From the NCBI GenBank assembly GCA_010027395.1, contig RGVD01000050.1, forward strand, positions 1 through 12,940: 12,940 nt of DNA. Reading direction: 5' to 3'. Below, in pieces: positions 6,909 through 12,940 of this stretch. Numbering within the stretch: the first letter of the stretch is position 1; each line of letters begins with the position of its first letter. The notes beneath the pieces were generated by a model. The model searched no databases and was not told the DNA's origin. It was given only the letters and a program-made list of their open reading frames with translations. The stretch comes from Bacteroidota bacterium (lineage in GTDB: Bacteria; Bacteroidota; Bacteroidia; UKL13-3). The position numbers were made by a program, and so were the translations under genes.

Positions 6909-8096
6909 ATGGCTAAAGAAAAATTTGACCGCAGTAAACCTCACGTAAACATTGGTACTATCGGTCACGTAGATCACGGGAAAACAACCTTAACAGCAGC
7001 AATTACTAAAGTATTAGCTGATGCAGGTTTATCAGAAGCTCGCTCATTCGATTCAATCGATTCAGCTCCTGAAGAAAAAGAACGCGGTATTACGATCAAC
7101 ACAGCGCACGTAGAATATTCTACGGCAAATCGTCACTACGCCCACGTTGACTGTCCAGGTCACGCGGATTATGTTAAAAACATGGTAACTGGTGCTGCCC
7201 AAATGGACGGAGCTATCCTAGTGGTTGCTTCTACAGATGGACCAATGCCTCAAACTCGCGAGCATATCTTATTAGCTCGTCAGGTTGGTGTACCTCGTAT
7301 CGTTGTATTCATGAACAAAGTGGATATGGTTGACGATGCTGAATTATTAGAGATCGTTGAGATGGAAATCCGCGATTTGTTAAGCAAATATGATTTCCCT
7401 GGTGATGAAATTCCAATTATTCAAGGTTCTGCTTTGGGTGGTTTGAATGGTGATGCTAAATGGGTTGAAAAAATCATGGAATTGATGGCTGCAGTTGATG
7501 CATACATCCCAGTTCCTCCACGTTTAACTGAACTTCCTTTCTTAATGCCAGTTGAAGACGTATTCTCTATCACAGGTCGTGGTACTGTTGCTACTGGTCG
7601 TATCGAGCGTGGTATCATCAACTCAAACGAAACAGTTGATATCATTGGTTTAGGTGCTGAGAAATTACAATCAGTTGTAACTGGTGTTGAAATGTTCCGT
7701 AAAATATTAGACAGAGGTGAAGCAGGTGATAACGTAGGTTTATTATTACGTGGTATCGACAAAAACCAAATCCGTAGAGGTATGGTTATTTGCAAACCAG
7801 GTTCAGTAACTCCACACACTAAATTCAAAGCTGAAGTTTACGTATTATCAAAAGACGAAGGTGGACGTCATACTCCTTTCTTCAACAAATACCGTCCACA
7901 GTTTTACTTACGTACAACTGACGTAACTGGAGAGGTAATGTTGCCAGATGGTATGGAAATGATCATGCCAGGTGATAACGTAACTGTAACTGTTCAATTA
8001 ATCGCCCCTATCGCAATGGAGAAAAACTTACGTTTTGCAATCCGTGAAGGTGGTCGTACAATTGGTGCGGGTCAGGTAACTGAAATTTTAGATTAA
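6909..8096 (+). CDS. tufA: Translation elongation factor Tu
   Basis: 395 residues, full length. Cytoplasmic GTPase that delivers aminoacyl-tRNA to the ribosomal A site. G1 loop GHVDHGKT at 19-26, RGITI switch at 59-63, DCPGH at 81-85, NKVD at 136-139 and SAL at 174-176, followed by beta-barrel domains 2 and 3 (VEDVFSITGRG ... IREGGRTIGAGQVTEIL). Start ATG at 6909 gives the usual MAKEKFDRSKPH; the leader is A-rich with no Shine-Dalgarno. Codon use is richer in CGT/CGC and C-ending codons than in the upstream secreted-protein genes, as expected for a very highly expressed gene. It sits between tRNA-Thr(GGU) and tRNA-Trp and is presumably co-transcribed with them. No resistance-type change was looked for beyond the main motifs. 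Confidence 0.99.
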   Translation: MAKEKFDRSKPHVNIGTIGHVDHGKTTLTAAITKVLADAGLSEARSFDSIDSAPEEKERGITINTAHVEYSTANRHYAHVDCPGHADYVKNMVTGAAQMDGAILVVASTDGPMPQTREHILLARQVGVPRIVVFMNKVDMVDDAELLEIVEMEIRDLLSKYDFPGDEIPIIQGSALGGLNGDAKWVEKIMELMAAVDAYIPVPPRLTELPFLMPVEDVFSITGRGTVATGRIERGIINSNETVDIIGLGAEKLQSVVTGVEMFRKILDRGEAGDNVGLLLRGIDKNQIRRGMVICKPGSVTPHTKFKAEVYVLSKDEGGRHTPFFNKYRPQFYLRTTDVTGEVMLPDGMEMIMPGDNVTVTVQLIAPIAMEKNLRFAIREGGRTIGAGQVTEILD

Positions 8097-8114
8097 TACT
8101 GTATATTAAGACTT

Positions 8115-8149
8115 TAGATGTTGGCTAACGACATGTTAGCCAACATTTA
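8115..8149 (+). terminator. Strong hairpin between tufA and tRNA-Trp
   Basis: ATGTTGGCTAAC (8118-8129) and GTTAGCCAACAT (8135-8146) form a perfect 12-bp stem with a 5-nt loop, extendable by three pairs outward. The bases after it (TTATTG) are only partly T-rich, so it may be a leaky terminator, a 3' end stabiliser for tufA mRNA or a processing site before the tRNA. It begins 19 nt after the tufA stop. Confidence 0.6.
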
Positions 8150-8159
8150 TTGTCAATAT

Positions 8160-8230
8160 ACGGGCATAGTTCAATGGTAGAATGTCGGTCTCCAAAACCG
8201 CTGATCAGGGTTCGAATCCTTGTGCCCGTG
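8160..8230 (+). tRNA. tRNA-Trp (anticodon CCA)
   Basis: Acceptor ACGGGCA/TGCCCGT pairs over 7 bp. The anticodon loop CTCCAAA carries CCA at 8192-8194. The outer pair of the anticodon stem is a T-C mismatch (8185/8201), the rest pairs. T-arm GGGTTCGAATCC is standard. Discriminator G8230 is the usual tRNA-Trp identity base; CCA is not encoded. Position between tuf and secE matches many bacteria. Confidence 0.96.
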
Positions 8231-8255
8231 CAAGTTAACAACAAAAGACAATCTC

Positions 8256-8453
8256 ATGAATAAAATCAGAGAATACATAAAACTATCTACCGATGAATTG
8301 GTAAATAAAGTAACTTGGCCTACATGGGAAGAGCTACAAGAAAGCACGCTTATTGTTATGATAGCTTCTTTGCTTATCGCTCTTGTTATATATGTTATTG
8401 ATATAGTTAGTAGTAGTGCACTTGGATTTTTTTACCAAATTTTCCAAGGATAA
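8256..8453 (+). CDS. secE: Preprotein translocase subunit SecE
   Basis: 65 residues, the usual short single-span form. SecE clamps SecY in the inner-membrane SecYEG protein-conducting channel. The N-terminal amphipathic part contains the conserved VTWPTWEEL segment (19-27), followed by one transmembrane helix (about 31-55) and a short tail. The ATG at 8256 was chosen because a longer reading from 8220 would overlap tRNA-Trp, which ends at 8230. It lies 25 nt after the tRNA and 23 nt before nusG, the standard secE-nusG pair. Confidence 0.95.
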   Translation: MNKIREYIKLSTDELVNKVTWPTWEELQESTLIVMIASLLIALVIYVIDIVSSSALGFFYQIFQG

Positions 8454-8462
8454 TTTAAGGGG

Positions 8463-8476
8463 TGTAAATATTTACA
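8463..8476. promoter_or_regulatory. Perfect 14-bp palindrome touching the nusG start codon
   Basis: TGTAAATATTTACA is a perfect palindrome ending one base before the nusG ATG. It could be an operator, or an RNA hairpin (5-bp stem, 4-nt loop) that covers the initiation region. AAGGGG lies just before it. Function is unknown; an AT-rich palindrome of this length may also be chance. Confidence 0.35.
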
Positions 8477-8953
8477 ATGTTGGAAGAACAATTTAAATGG
8501 TATGTGGCCAGGGTAATAACTGGCCAAGAGAAAAAGATTAAAGCTCAAATGGAGGTAGAACTTGATTATTCCTACCGAAAAAGTTTATACTGTAAAAAAT
8601 GGTAAGAAGTTAATAAAGGAGAAAGCCTATTTACCTGGTTATATTTTGATCCAGGCCGAAATAGTAGGAGAAGTTGGACATATTATAGACTCTGTAAATG
8701 GTGTTGTAGGCTTCCTAGGTGGCAAATCTACCCCAGTTCCTTTGAGAGCAAATGAGGTAGCCCGTATATTAGGTAATGTTGATCAAATTTCTGAAAATGG
8801 TGAAACAATTCTTGAGCCATTCATAGTAGGAGAGAGCGTGAAAGTAAATGACGGACCATTTAGCGGATTCAGTGGAATAATTGAGGAGGTTAGTGAAGAG
8901 AAGAAAAAATTAAAAGTAATGGTGAATTAAATTACGATACTAATAAATTATAG
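8477..8953 (+). pseudogene. nusG: nusG, transcription elongation factor, broken by two apparent deletions
   Basis: NusG binds RNA polymerase through its NGN domain and ribosomal S10 or Rho through its KOW domain. Three frame pieces are seen. Piece 1 (from ATG 8477) reads MLEEQFKWYVARVITGQEKK and on to MEVEL, then goes out of frame and stops at 8603-8605. Piece 2 (8562-8930) starts IIPTEKVYTVKNGKK, runs through YLPGYILIQ, GFLGG and the KOW motif NDGPFSGFSGIIEEV, and stops after KKLKVMVN. Piece 3 (8924-8953) reads ELNYDTNKL then TAG, 3 nt before rplK. Compared with normal NusG about 12 residues are missing before IIPTEKV and about 9 (the KIFGRKTPL core) before ELNY. Pieces 1 and 3 share a frame, so losses near 35 and 28 nt explain everything and restore a normal size of about 179 residues. 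If translated as is, a short piece or an N-truncated NusG results. Confidence 0.85.
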
Positions 8954-8956
8954 ATT

Positions 8957-9397
8957 ATGGCTAAAGAATTAACCGGTTTTATTAAATTACAAGTTAAGGG
9001 TGGCGCTGCCAATCCTGCACCTCCAATTGGACCTGCTTTGGGTTCCAAAGGTGTTAACATCATGGAGTTTTGCAAGCAGTTCAATGCTCGTACTCAAGAT
9101 AAAGCAGGTAAAATATTACCAGTGGTTATATCTGTATATAGCGATAAATCATTCGATTTTGTAATTAAAACTCCTCCAGTTGCATCCCAATTGTTAGAAG
9201 CTTCAAAAGCGGCTAAAGGATCAGCAGAATCAAATCGTAAAAAAGTTGGTTCGGTAACCTGGGATCAAGTTAGAGCAATTGCTTCTGATAAAATGCAAGA
9301 TATGAATTGCTTTAAAGTTGAATCAGCCATGAAAATGGTAGCAGGTTCTGCTCGTAGCATGGGTTTAGAGGTAAAAGGCGAAAATCCTTTTAATTAG
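8957..9397 (+). CDS. rplK: 50S ribosomal protein L11
   Basis: 146 residues, full length. L11 binds the GTPase-associated region of 23S rRNA and supports factor-dependent GTP hydrolysis and the stringent response sensing of uncharged tRNA. The proline-rich N-terminal signature NPAPPIGPALGSKGVN (19-34) and the C-terminal rRNA-binding domain (about 70-142), ending in AMKMVAGSARSMGLEV, are both intact. It starts 3 nt after the remnant nusG stop and 23 nt before rplA, the usual L11-L1 pair. No Shine-Dalgarno is seen. Confidence 0.98.
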   Translation: MAKELTGFIKLQVKGGAANPAPPIGPALGSKGVNIMEFCKQFNARTQDKAGKILPVVISVYSDKSFDFVIKTPPVASQLLEASKAAKGSAESNRKKVGSVTWDQVRAIASDKMQDMNCFKVESAMKMVAGSARSMGLEVKGENPFN

Positions 9398-9420
9398 TCA
9401 AAAGAAAAAAATAATTAAAA

Positions 9421-10119
9421 ATGGCACGCATAAGTAAAAAAAGAAAAGAGGCTTTAAAGAAAGTTGACCAAACTAAATCTTATTCGCTTACCGAGGCTTC
9501 AAAATTAGTTAATGAAATTTCATACACTAAGTTTGAATCATCAGTGGATATCGATGTACGTTTAGGCGTTGACCCTAAGAAAGCTAATCAAATGGTTCGT
9601 GGTGTGGTTTCATTACCTCACGGTACAGGTAAAACTGTTCGTGTATTGGCATTGGTTCCAGCAGATAAAGAAGCAGAAGCAAAAGAAGCAGGAGCTGACT
9701 TTGTTGGATTAGATGAATATATTACAAAAATTGAAGGCGGTTGGGTAGATGTAGATATCATCATCACTATGCCTGCAGTTATGGCGAAATTAGGTAAATT
9801 AGGTAGAGTATTAGGACCTCGTAACTTAATGCCAAACCCTAAATCTGGCACTGTTACTACTGATGTTGCTAAAACCATTAAAGAAGTAAAAGCTGGTAAA
9901 ATTGATTTCAAAGTTGACAAAGAAGGAGCTATCCATACATCAATTGGAAAAACTTCATTTGCTCCTGAGAAATTGATGGAGAATGCAGTTGAATTAATCC
10001 AATCGATTGCTAAATTAAAACCATCTTCAGCTAAAGGTACTTATTTCAGAGGTGTTAATATTTCTAGCACCATGAGTCCTGGAATTAAAGTTGATACTAA
10101 ATCTATTCCGGGTATTTAA
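9421..10119 (+). CDS. rplA: 50S ribosomal protein L1
   Basis: 232 residues, full length. L1 forms the mobile stalk at the E site of the large subunit and, in many bacteria, represses its own L11-L1 mRNA by binding a leader copy of its rRNA site. The central family signature LGPRNLMPNPKSGTVT is at 131-146, and the basic N-terminus MARISKKRKEALKKVD is typical. No L1-binding mimic was recognised in the short leader (23 nt) after rplK. The rplJ gene follows after only 14 nt. Confidence 0.98.
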   Translation: MARISKKRKEALKKVDQTKSYSLTEASKLVNEISYTKFESSVDIDVRLGVDPKKANQMVRGVVSLPHGTGKTVRVLALVPADKEAEAKEAGADFVGLDEYITKIEGGWVDVDIIITMPAVMAKLGKLGRVLGPRNLMPNPKSGTVTTDVAKTIKEVKAGKIDFKVDKEGAIHTSIGKTSFAPEKLMENAVELIQSIAKLKPSSAKGTYFRGVNISSTMSPGIKVDTKSIPGI

Positions 10120-10133
10120 TATAAAGGGGCGTT

Positions 10134-10664
10134 ATGAATAAAGATCAAAAATCACAAGTTATAAATCAGTTGACTGAAAAATTTGCTGAATATCAAAATG
10201 TTTATATTACTGATATAGCAAGTTTGAATGCAAAAAGAACAAGCGACTTAAGACGTTTACTTTTTAAGGAAGGTATTGAATTGCAAATGGCAAAAAACAC
10301 CTTGATTGAAAAAGCAATGGAAAAAAGTGGTCGTAATTTCGGAAACTTAGCAGATACCCTTGTTGGAAATACAGCTCTAATGTTTAGTGTTGATATGAAA
10401 GCTCCAGCAAAAGCTATCAAAGATTTCCGTAAAGGTACCAAAGGTGATCCTAAGCCATATTTAAAAGGTGCTTTAATCGATACTGATGCATTTATAGGCG
10501 ATGACCAATTAGACGCATTGATAGCACTTAAAACTAAAAATGAGCTTATTGGTGAAATCATTGGGTTGTTACAATCTCCAGCTCAAAATGTTATTAGCGC
10601 ATTACAATCAGGCGGTAACAAATTGGCAGGTATTGTTAAAACACTTTCTGAAAAACCTGAATAA
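10134..10664 (+). CDS. rplJ: 50S ribosomal protein L10
   Basis: 176 residues, full length. L10 (P0) anchors the L7/L12 dimers to 23S rRNA to form the factor-recruiting stalk. The N-terminal rRNA-binding domain includes LFKEGIELQMAKNTLIEKAM (about 43-62), and the C-terminal helix that docks L7/L12 runs LIALKTKNELIGEIIGLL to the end. The gap to rplA is only 14 nt, so the long structured L10 leader known upstream of rplJ in E. coli and Bacillus has no room here. AAAGGGG (10123-10129) lies 4 nt before the ATG, a partial Shine-Dalgarno-like match. Confidence 0.98.
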   Translation: MNKDQKSQVINQLTEKFAEYQNVYITDIASLNAKRTSDLRRLLFKEGIELQMAKNTLIEKAMEKSGRNFGNLADTLVGNTALMFSVDMKAPAKAIKDFRKGTKGDPKPYLKGALIDTDAFIGDDQLDALIALKTKNELIGEIIGLLQSPAQNVISALQSGGNKLAGIVKTLSEKPE

Positions 10665-10715
10665 TAAAAATAAAAACAAATCAATAATTAATAACAATTT
10701 AAATTTAAATTACAA

Positions 10716-11093
10716 ATGGCAGATTTAAAAGCGTTTGCTGAGCAGTTGGTAAACTTATCAGTAAAAGAAGTAAATGAGTTAGCTCAAATTTTAAAAGACG
10801 AGTACGGTATAGAGCCTGCTGCTGCAGCTGTAGCTGTTGCTGCTGCTCCTGCTGGTGCAGCTGCTCCTGCTGCTGAAGAACAAACATCTTTTGATGTAAT
10901 TCTTAAAAATGCAGGTGCTGCAAAATTAAATGTAGTGAAATTAGTTAAAGACTTAACTGGTCTTGGATTAAAAGAAGCTAAAGAACTTGTAGACGGTGCA
11001 CCTAAGCCAGTTAAAGAAGGCGTTAGCAAAGATGAAGCTAACACTTTAAAAGCTAAGCTTGAGGAAGCTGGTGCTGAAATCGAATTGAAGTAA
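10716..11093 (+). CDS. rplL: 50S ribosomal protein L7/L12
   Basis: 125 residues, full length. It is the multi-copy stalk protein that recruits EF-Tu, EF-G and other GTPases. N-terminal dimerisation domain (1-32), a flexible Ala/Pro-rich hinge (about 34-55, encoded by near-tandem GCT codons), and the C-terminal factor-binding domain from TSFDVILKNAGAAKLNVVK through LTGLGLKEAKELVDGAPK to the end. It lies 51 nt after rplJ in an A/T-rich gap, which may serve as a translational enhancer for the extra copies needed (inference). A strong hairpin follows. Confidence 0.98.
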   Translation: MADLKAFAEQLVNLSVKEVNELAQILKDEYGIEPAAAAVAVAAAPAGAAAPAAEEQTSFDVILKNAGAAKLNVVKLVKDLTGLGLKEAKELVDGAPKPVKEGVSKDEANTLKAKLEEAGAEIELK

Positions 11094-11117
11094 TTCTTTC
11101 AAAGCACAAAACGTAAT

Positions 11118-11144
11118 TTGACCCCGGCCTATGCCGAGGGTCAA
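11118..11144 (+). terminator. Hairpin in the rplL-rpoB gap, likely attenuator or processing site
   Basis: TTGACCC (11118-11124) pairs with GGGTCAA (11138-11144) and CGGC (11125-11128) with GCCG (11133-11136), with a CTAT loop and one bulged A (11137). This is the most GC-rich stem in the window. The bases after it (TTTGCTGTTT) are moderately T-rich. In E. coli the same gap holds an attenuator and an RNase III site, so a similar role is likely. Confidence 0.65.
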
Positions 11145-11203
11145 TTTGCTGTTTATACCTATTGAGTTATTAACTCCAATTCACTTTTAAAAAAAATATT
11201 ACA

Positions 11204-12940
11204 TTGGCCAATAAAAATATAACTCCCGAAGGAAGGATTTCCTTTGCTTCAGTAAAACAAGTAATTGATTATCCTGATTTTTTGGATGTTCAATTACAAT
11301 CTTTTAAAGAATTTTTCCAATTAGACACCACCTCTGAAAGCCGCTCAAATGAAGGTCTTTACAAGGTGTTTATGGAAAACTTTCCAATCAGTGATACAAG
11401 AAATATTTTTACTCTAGAGTTTCTTGATTACTTCGTTGATCCGCCACGCTACTCGATCGAAGAGTGCATCGAACGTGGATTAACTTATTCAATTCCATTA
11501 AAAGCCAAATTAAAACTTAGTTGTAACGACCCTGAACATGAGGATTTCCAAACCATCGTTCAGGATGTGTATCTAGGTACAATACCCTACATGACACCAA
11601 GTGGTACTTTCTGTATCAATGGTGCTGAACGTGTTATTGTATCTCAATTACATCGTTCTCCTGGTGTTTTCTTTGGTCAGTCTTACCACACCAATGGCAC
11701 CAAATTATATTCAGCACGTGTTATTCCTTTCAAAGGCAGCTGGATAGAGTTTGCCACAGATGTAAACAACGTAATGTATGCTTACATCGATCGTAAAAAG
11801 AAGTTTCCAGTAACTACATTGCTTCGTGCTATCGGTTTCGAATCAGATAAAGACATTTTAAACTTATTTGATTTGGCTGAAGAGGTTAAAGTTAGCAAAG
11901 CAGGTTTGAAAAAAGTTCTTGGACGTAAATTAGCAGCTAGGGTGCTTCGCACTTGGATTGAAGATTTCGTTGATGAGGATACTGGAGAGGTTGTTTCTAT
12001 CGAGCGTAACGAAGTTATTATCGAGCGTGATACTACCTTGGAAGATGAGCATGTTGATATGATTCTTGAAGCTGAAGTGAAAGCCATTATCCTTCACAAG
12101 AACGAATCAAATCATAGTGAATTTGCTACCATCTTAAATACATTACAAAAGGATACATCAAACAGTGCAAAAGAAGCACATGAACATATCTATCGTCAGT
12201 TGAGGAATGCAGATCCACCTGATGAAGAAACCGCAAAAGGTGTAATCGAAAAATTATTCTTCTCTGACAAACGTTACGATTTAGGAGAAGTTGGTAGATA
12301 CCGTATTAACAGAAAATTGAACAAATCTGAAGGCATGGACGTTCGCGTTCTTAGCAAAGATGATATTGTTTCAATTATAAAATATCTAATTGAATTAGCT
12401 AATTCACGTGCAGACGTGGATGATATTGATCACTTGAGTAACAGACGTGTTCGTACAGTTGGCGAGCAATTGTATTCCCAGTTTGGTGTTGGTTTGGCTC
12501 GTATGGCACGTACAATTCGTGAGCGTATGAACATCCGCGACAACGAGGTGTTTACTCCAGCAGATTTGATTAATGCTAAGACTTTATCTTCTGTAATCAA
12601 TTCATTCTTTGGAACCAATCAGTTATCTCAATTTATGGATCAAACCAATCCATTGGCAGAGATTACTCACAAAAGAAGAATGTCGGCTCTTGGGCCAGGC
12701 GGTCTTTCTCGTGAGAGAGCAGGTTTTGAGGTGCGTGACGTACATTATACCCACTACGGTCGTTTATGTACAATTGAAACACCAGAGGGTCCAAACATTG
12801 GTTTGATTTCTTCACTTTGTGTGCATGCAAAAATCAATGGAATGGGTTTCATTGAAACTCCTTACCGTAAAGTGGTAAATGGTAAAGTTTCTATCAACGA
12901 AACTGTTACTTACCTAAGTGCTGAAGATGAAGAAGGAAAA
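11204..12940 (+). CDS. rpoB: RNA polymerase beta subunit, 3' end cut by window
   Basis: The first 579 codons of about 1270; the frame is open to the window end. The start is TTG at 11204, giving MANKNITPEGRISFASVKQV, like other Bacteroidetes RpoB; an in-frame TAA lies at 11171 and there is no better ATG. Seen in order: beta protrusion and lobe segments (PDFLDVQLQSFKEFFQL, YLGTIPYMT, NGAERVIVSQLHRSPGVFF) and the rifampicin pocket from QLSQFMDQ at 473-480 to HKRRMSALGPGG at 489-500, then RERAGFEVRDVH and IETPEGPNIGLI. With E. coli numbering offset by 37, the common resistance positions are wild type (Gln513, Asp516, His526, Arg529, Ser531, Leu533). Position 522 is Ala (Ala485), which I recall as usual in this phylum. 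It lies 110 nt after rplL, with the attenuator hairpin between. Confidence 0.98.
   Translation, partial: MANKNITPEGRISFASVKQVIDYPDFLDVQLQSFKEFFQLDTTSESRSNEGLYKVFMENFPISDTRNIFTLEFLDYFVDPPRYSIEECIERGLTYSIPLKAKLKLSCNDPEHEDFQTIVQDVYLGTIPYMTPSGTFCINGAERVIVSQLHRSPGVFFGQSYHTNGTKLYSARVIPFKGSWIEFATDVNNVMYAYIDRKKKFPVTTLLRAIGFESDKDILNLFDLAEEVKVSKAGLKKVLGRKLAARVLRTWIEDFVDEDTGEVVSIERNEVIIERDTTLEDEHVDMILEAEVKAIILHKNESNHSEFATILNTLQKDTSNSAKEAHEHIYRQLRNADPPDEETAKGVIEKLFFSDKRYDLGEVGRYRINRKLNKSEGMDVRVLSKDDIVSIIKYLIELANSRADVDDIDHLSNRRVRTVGEQLYSQFGVGLARMARTIRERMNIRDNEVFTPADLINAKTLSSVINSFFGTNQLSQFMDQTNPLAEITHKRRMSALGPGGLSRERAGFEVRDVHYTHYGRLCTIETPEGPNIGLISSLCVHAKINGMGFIETPYRKVVNGKVSINETVTYLSAEDEEGK

Noticed and set aside
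8220..8255. Longer SecE reading from 8220
   Set aside because: It would begin inside tRNA-Trp; the ATG at 8256 gives a normal-size SecE.
8562..8930. Treating the 122-codon frame as the complete nusG
   Set aside because: It lacks the universal WYV..A.SGQE start and the IFGR..P.EL end, both of which have remnants in another frame on either side.
10784..11044. Minus-strand open frame over rplL
   Set aside because: Shadow created by the Ala/GCT-rich hinge codons of L7/L12.
12617..12691. Possible rifampicin-resistance change (Ala485 at E. coli Ser522)
   Set aside because: All main resistance positions are wild type, and Ala here is, as far as I recall, normal in Bacteroidetes RpoB.

Overview
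The window reads as chromosomal DNA of a low-GC member of the phylum Bacteroidota. The evidence is a type IX secretion (Por) sorting tail on a secreted protein, A-rich gene leaders that mostly lack Shine-Dalgarno sequences, a promoter of the Bacteroidetes form TTTG-N19-TAnnTTTG, and a RpoB with Bacteroidetes-like sequence. Genus cannot be given.

Layout. Positions 1-2193 (minus strand) hold the first 731 codons of the disaggregase gene clpB, cut by the window edge. Positions 2400-2774 (minus strand) hold a small secreted DUF5329-like gene split by an in-frame TGA. Positions 2910-5997 (plus strand) hold three secreted-protein genes in a row: a YHYH-domain protein with a T9SS tail, an MbnP-family copper-protein homologue, and a di-heme c-type peroxidase of the MauG/CcpA/MbnH group. 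A terminator-like hairpin follows. Positions 5998-6398 are non-coding and carry a good promoter. From 6399 to the end the plus strand carries tRNA-Thr(UGU), tRNA-Tyr(GUA), tRNA-Gly(UCC), tRNA-Thr(GGU), tufA, tRNA-Trp(CCA), secE, nusG, rplK, rplA, rplJ, rplL and the first 579 codons of rpoB. The tRNA/tuf/sec/rpl/rpoB order is the same core order known from Escherichia coli.

How the genes work together. The 6.4-12.9 kb block is translation and transcription machinery: tRNAs, elongation factor Tu, the SecE translocase subunit, the elongation factor NusG, the L11-L1 stalk proteins, the L10-L7/L12 stalk and RNA polymerase beta. The 2.9-6.0 kb block looks like an accessory metal/redox cassette. In characterised systems an MbnH di-heme enzyme oxidises a tryptophan of its partner MbnP to kynurenine, which makes a copper site. 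No methanobactin biosynthesis genes are visible here.

Most notable oddities: (1) nusG appears to have lost two conserved segments, about 35 and 28 nt. Each breaks the frame, but together they restore it. This is either real gene damage or an assembly problem. (2) The YHYH-MbnP-MbnH cassette, in which the di-heme enzyme has Val where the family has its inter-heme Trp. (3) The stop-interrupted DUF5329 gene. (4) A strong hairpin in every spacer of the tRNA cluster.
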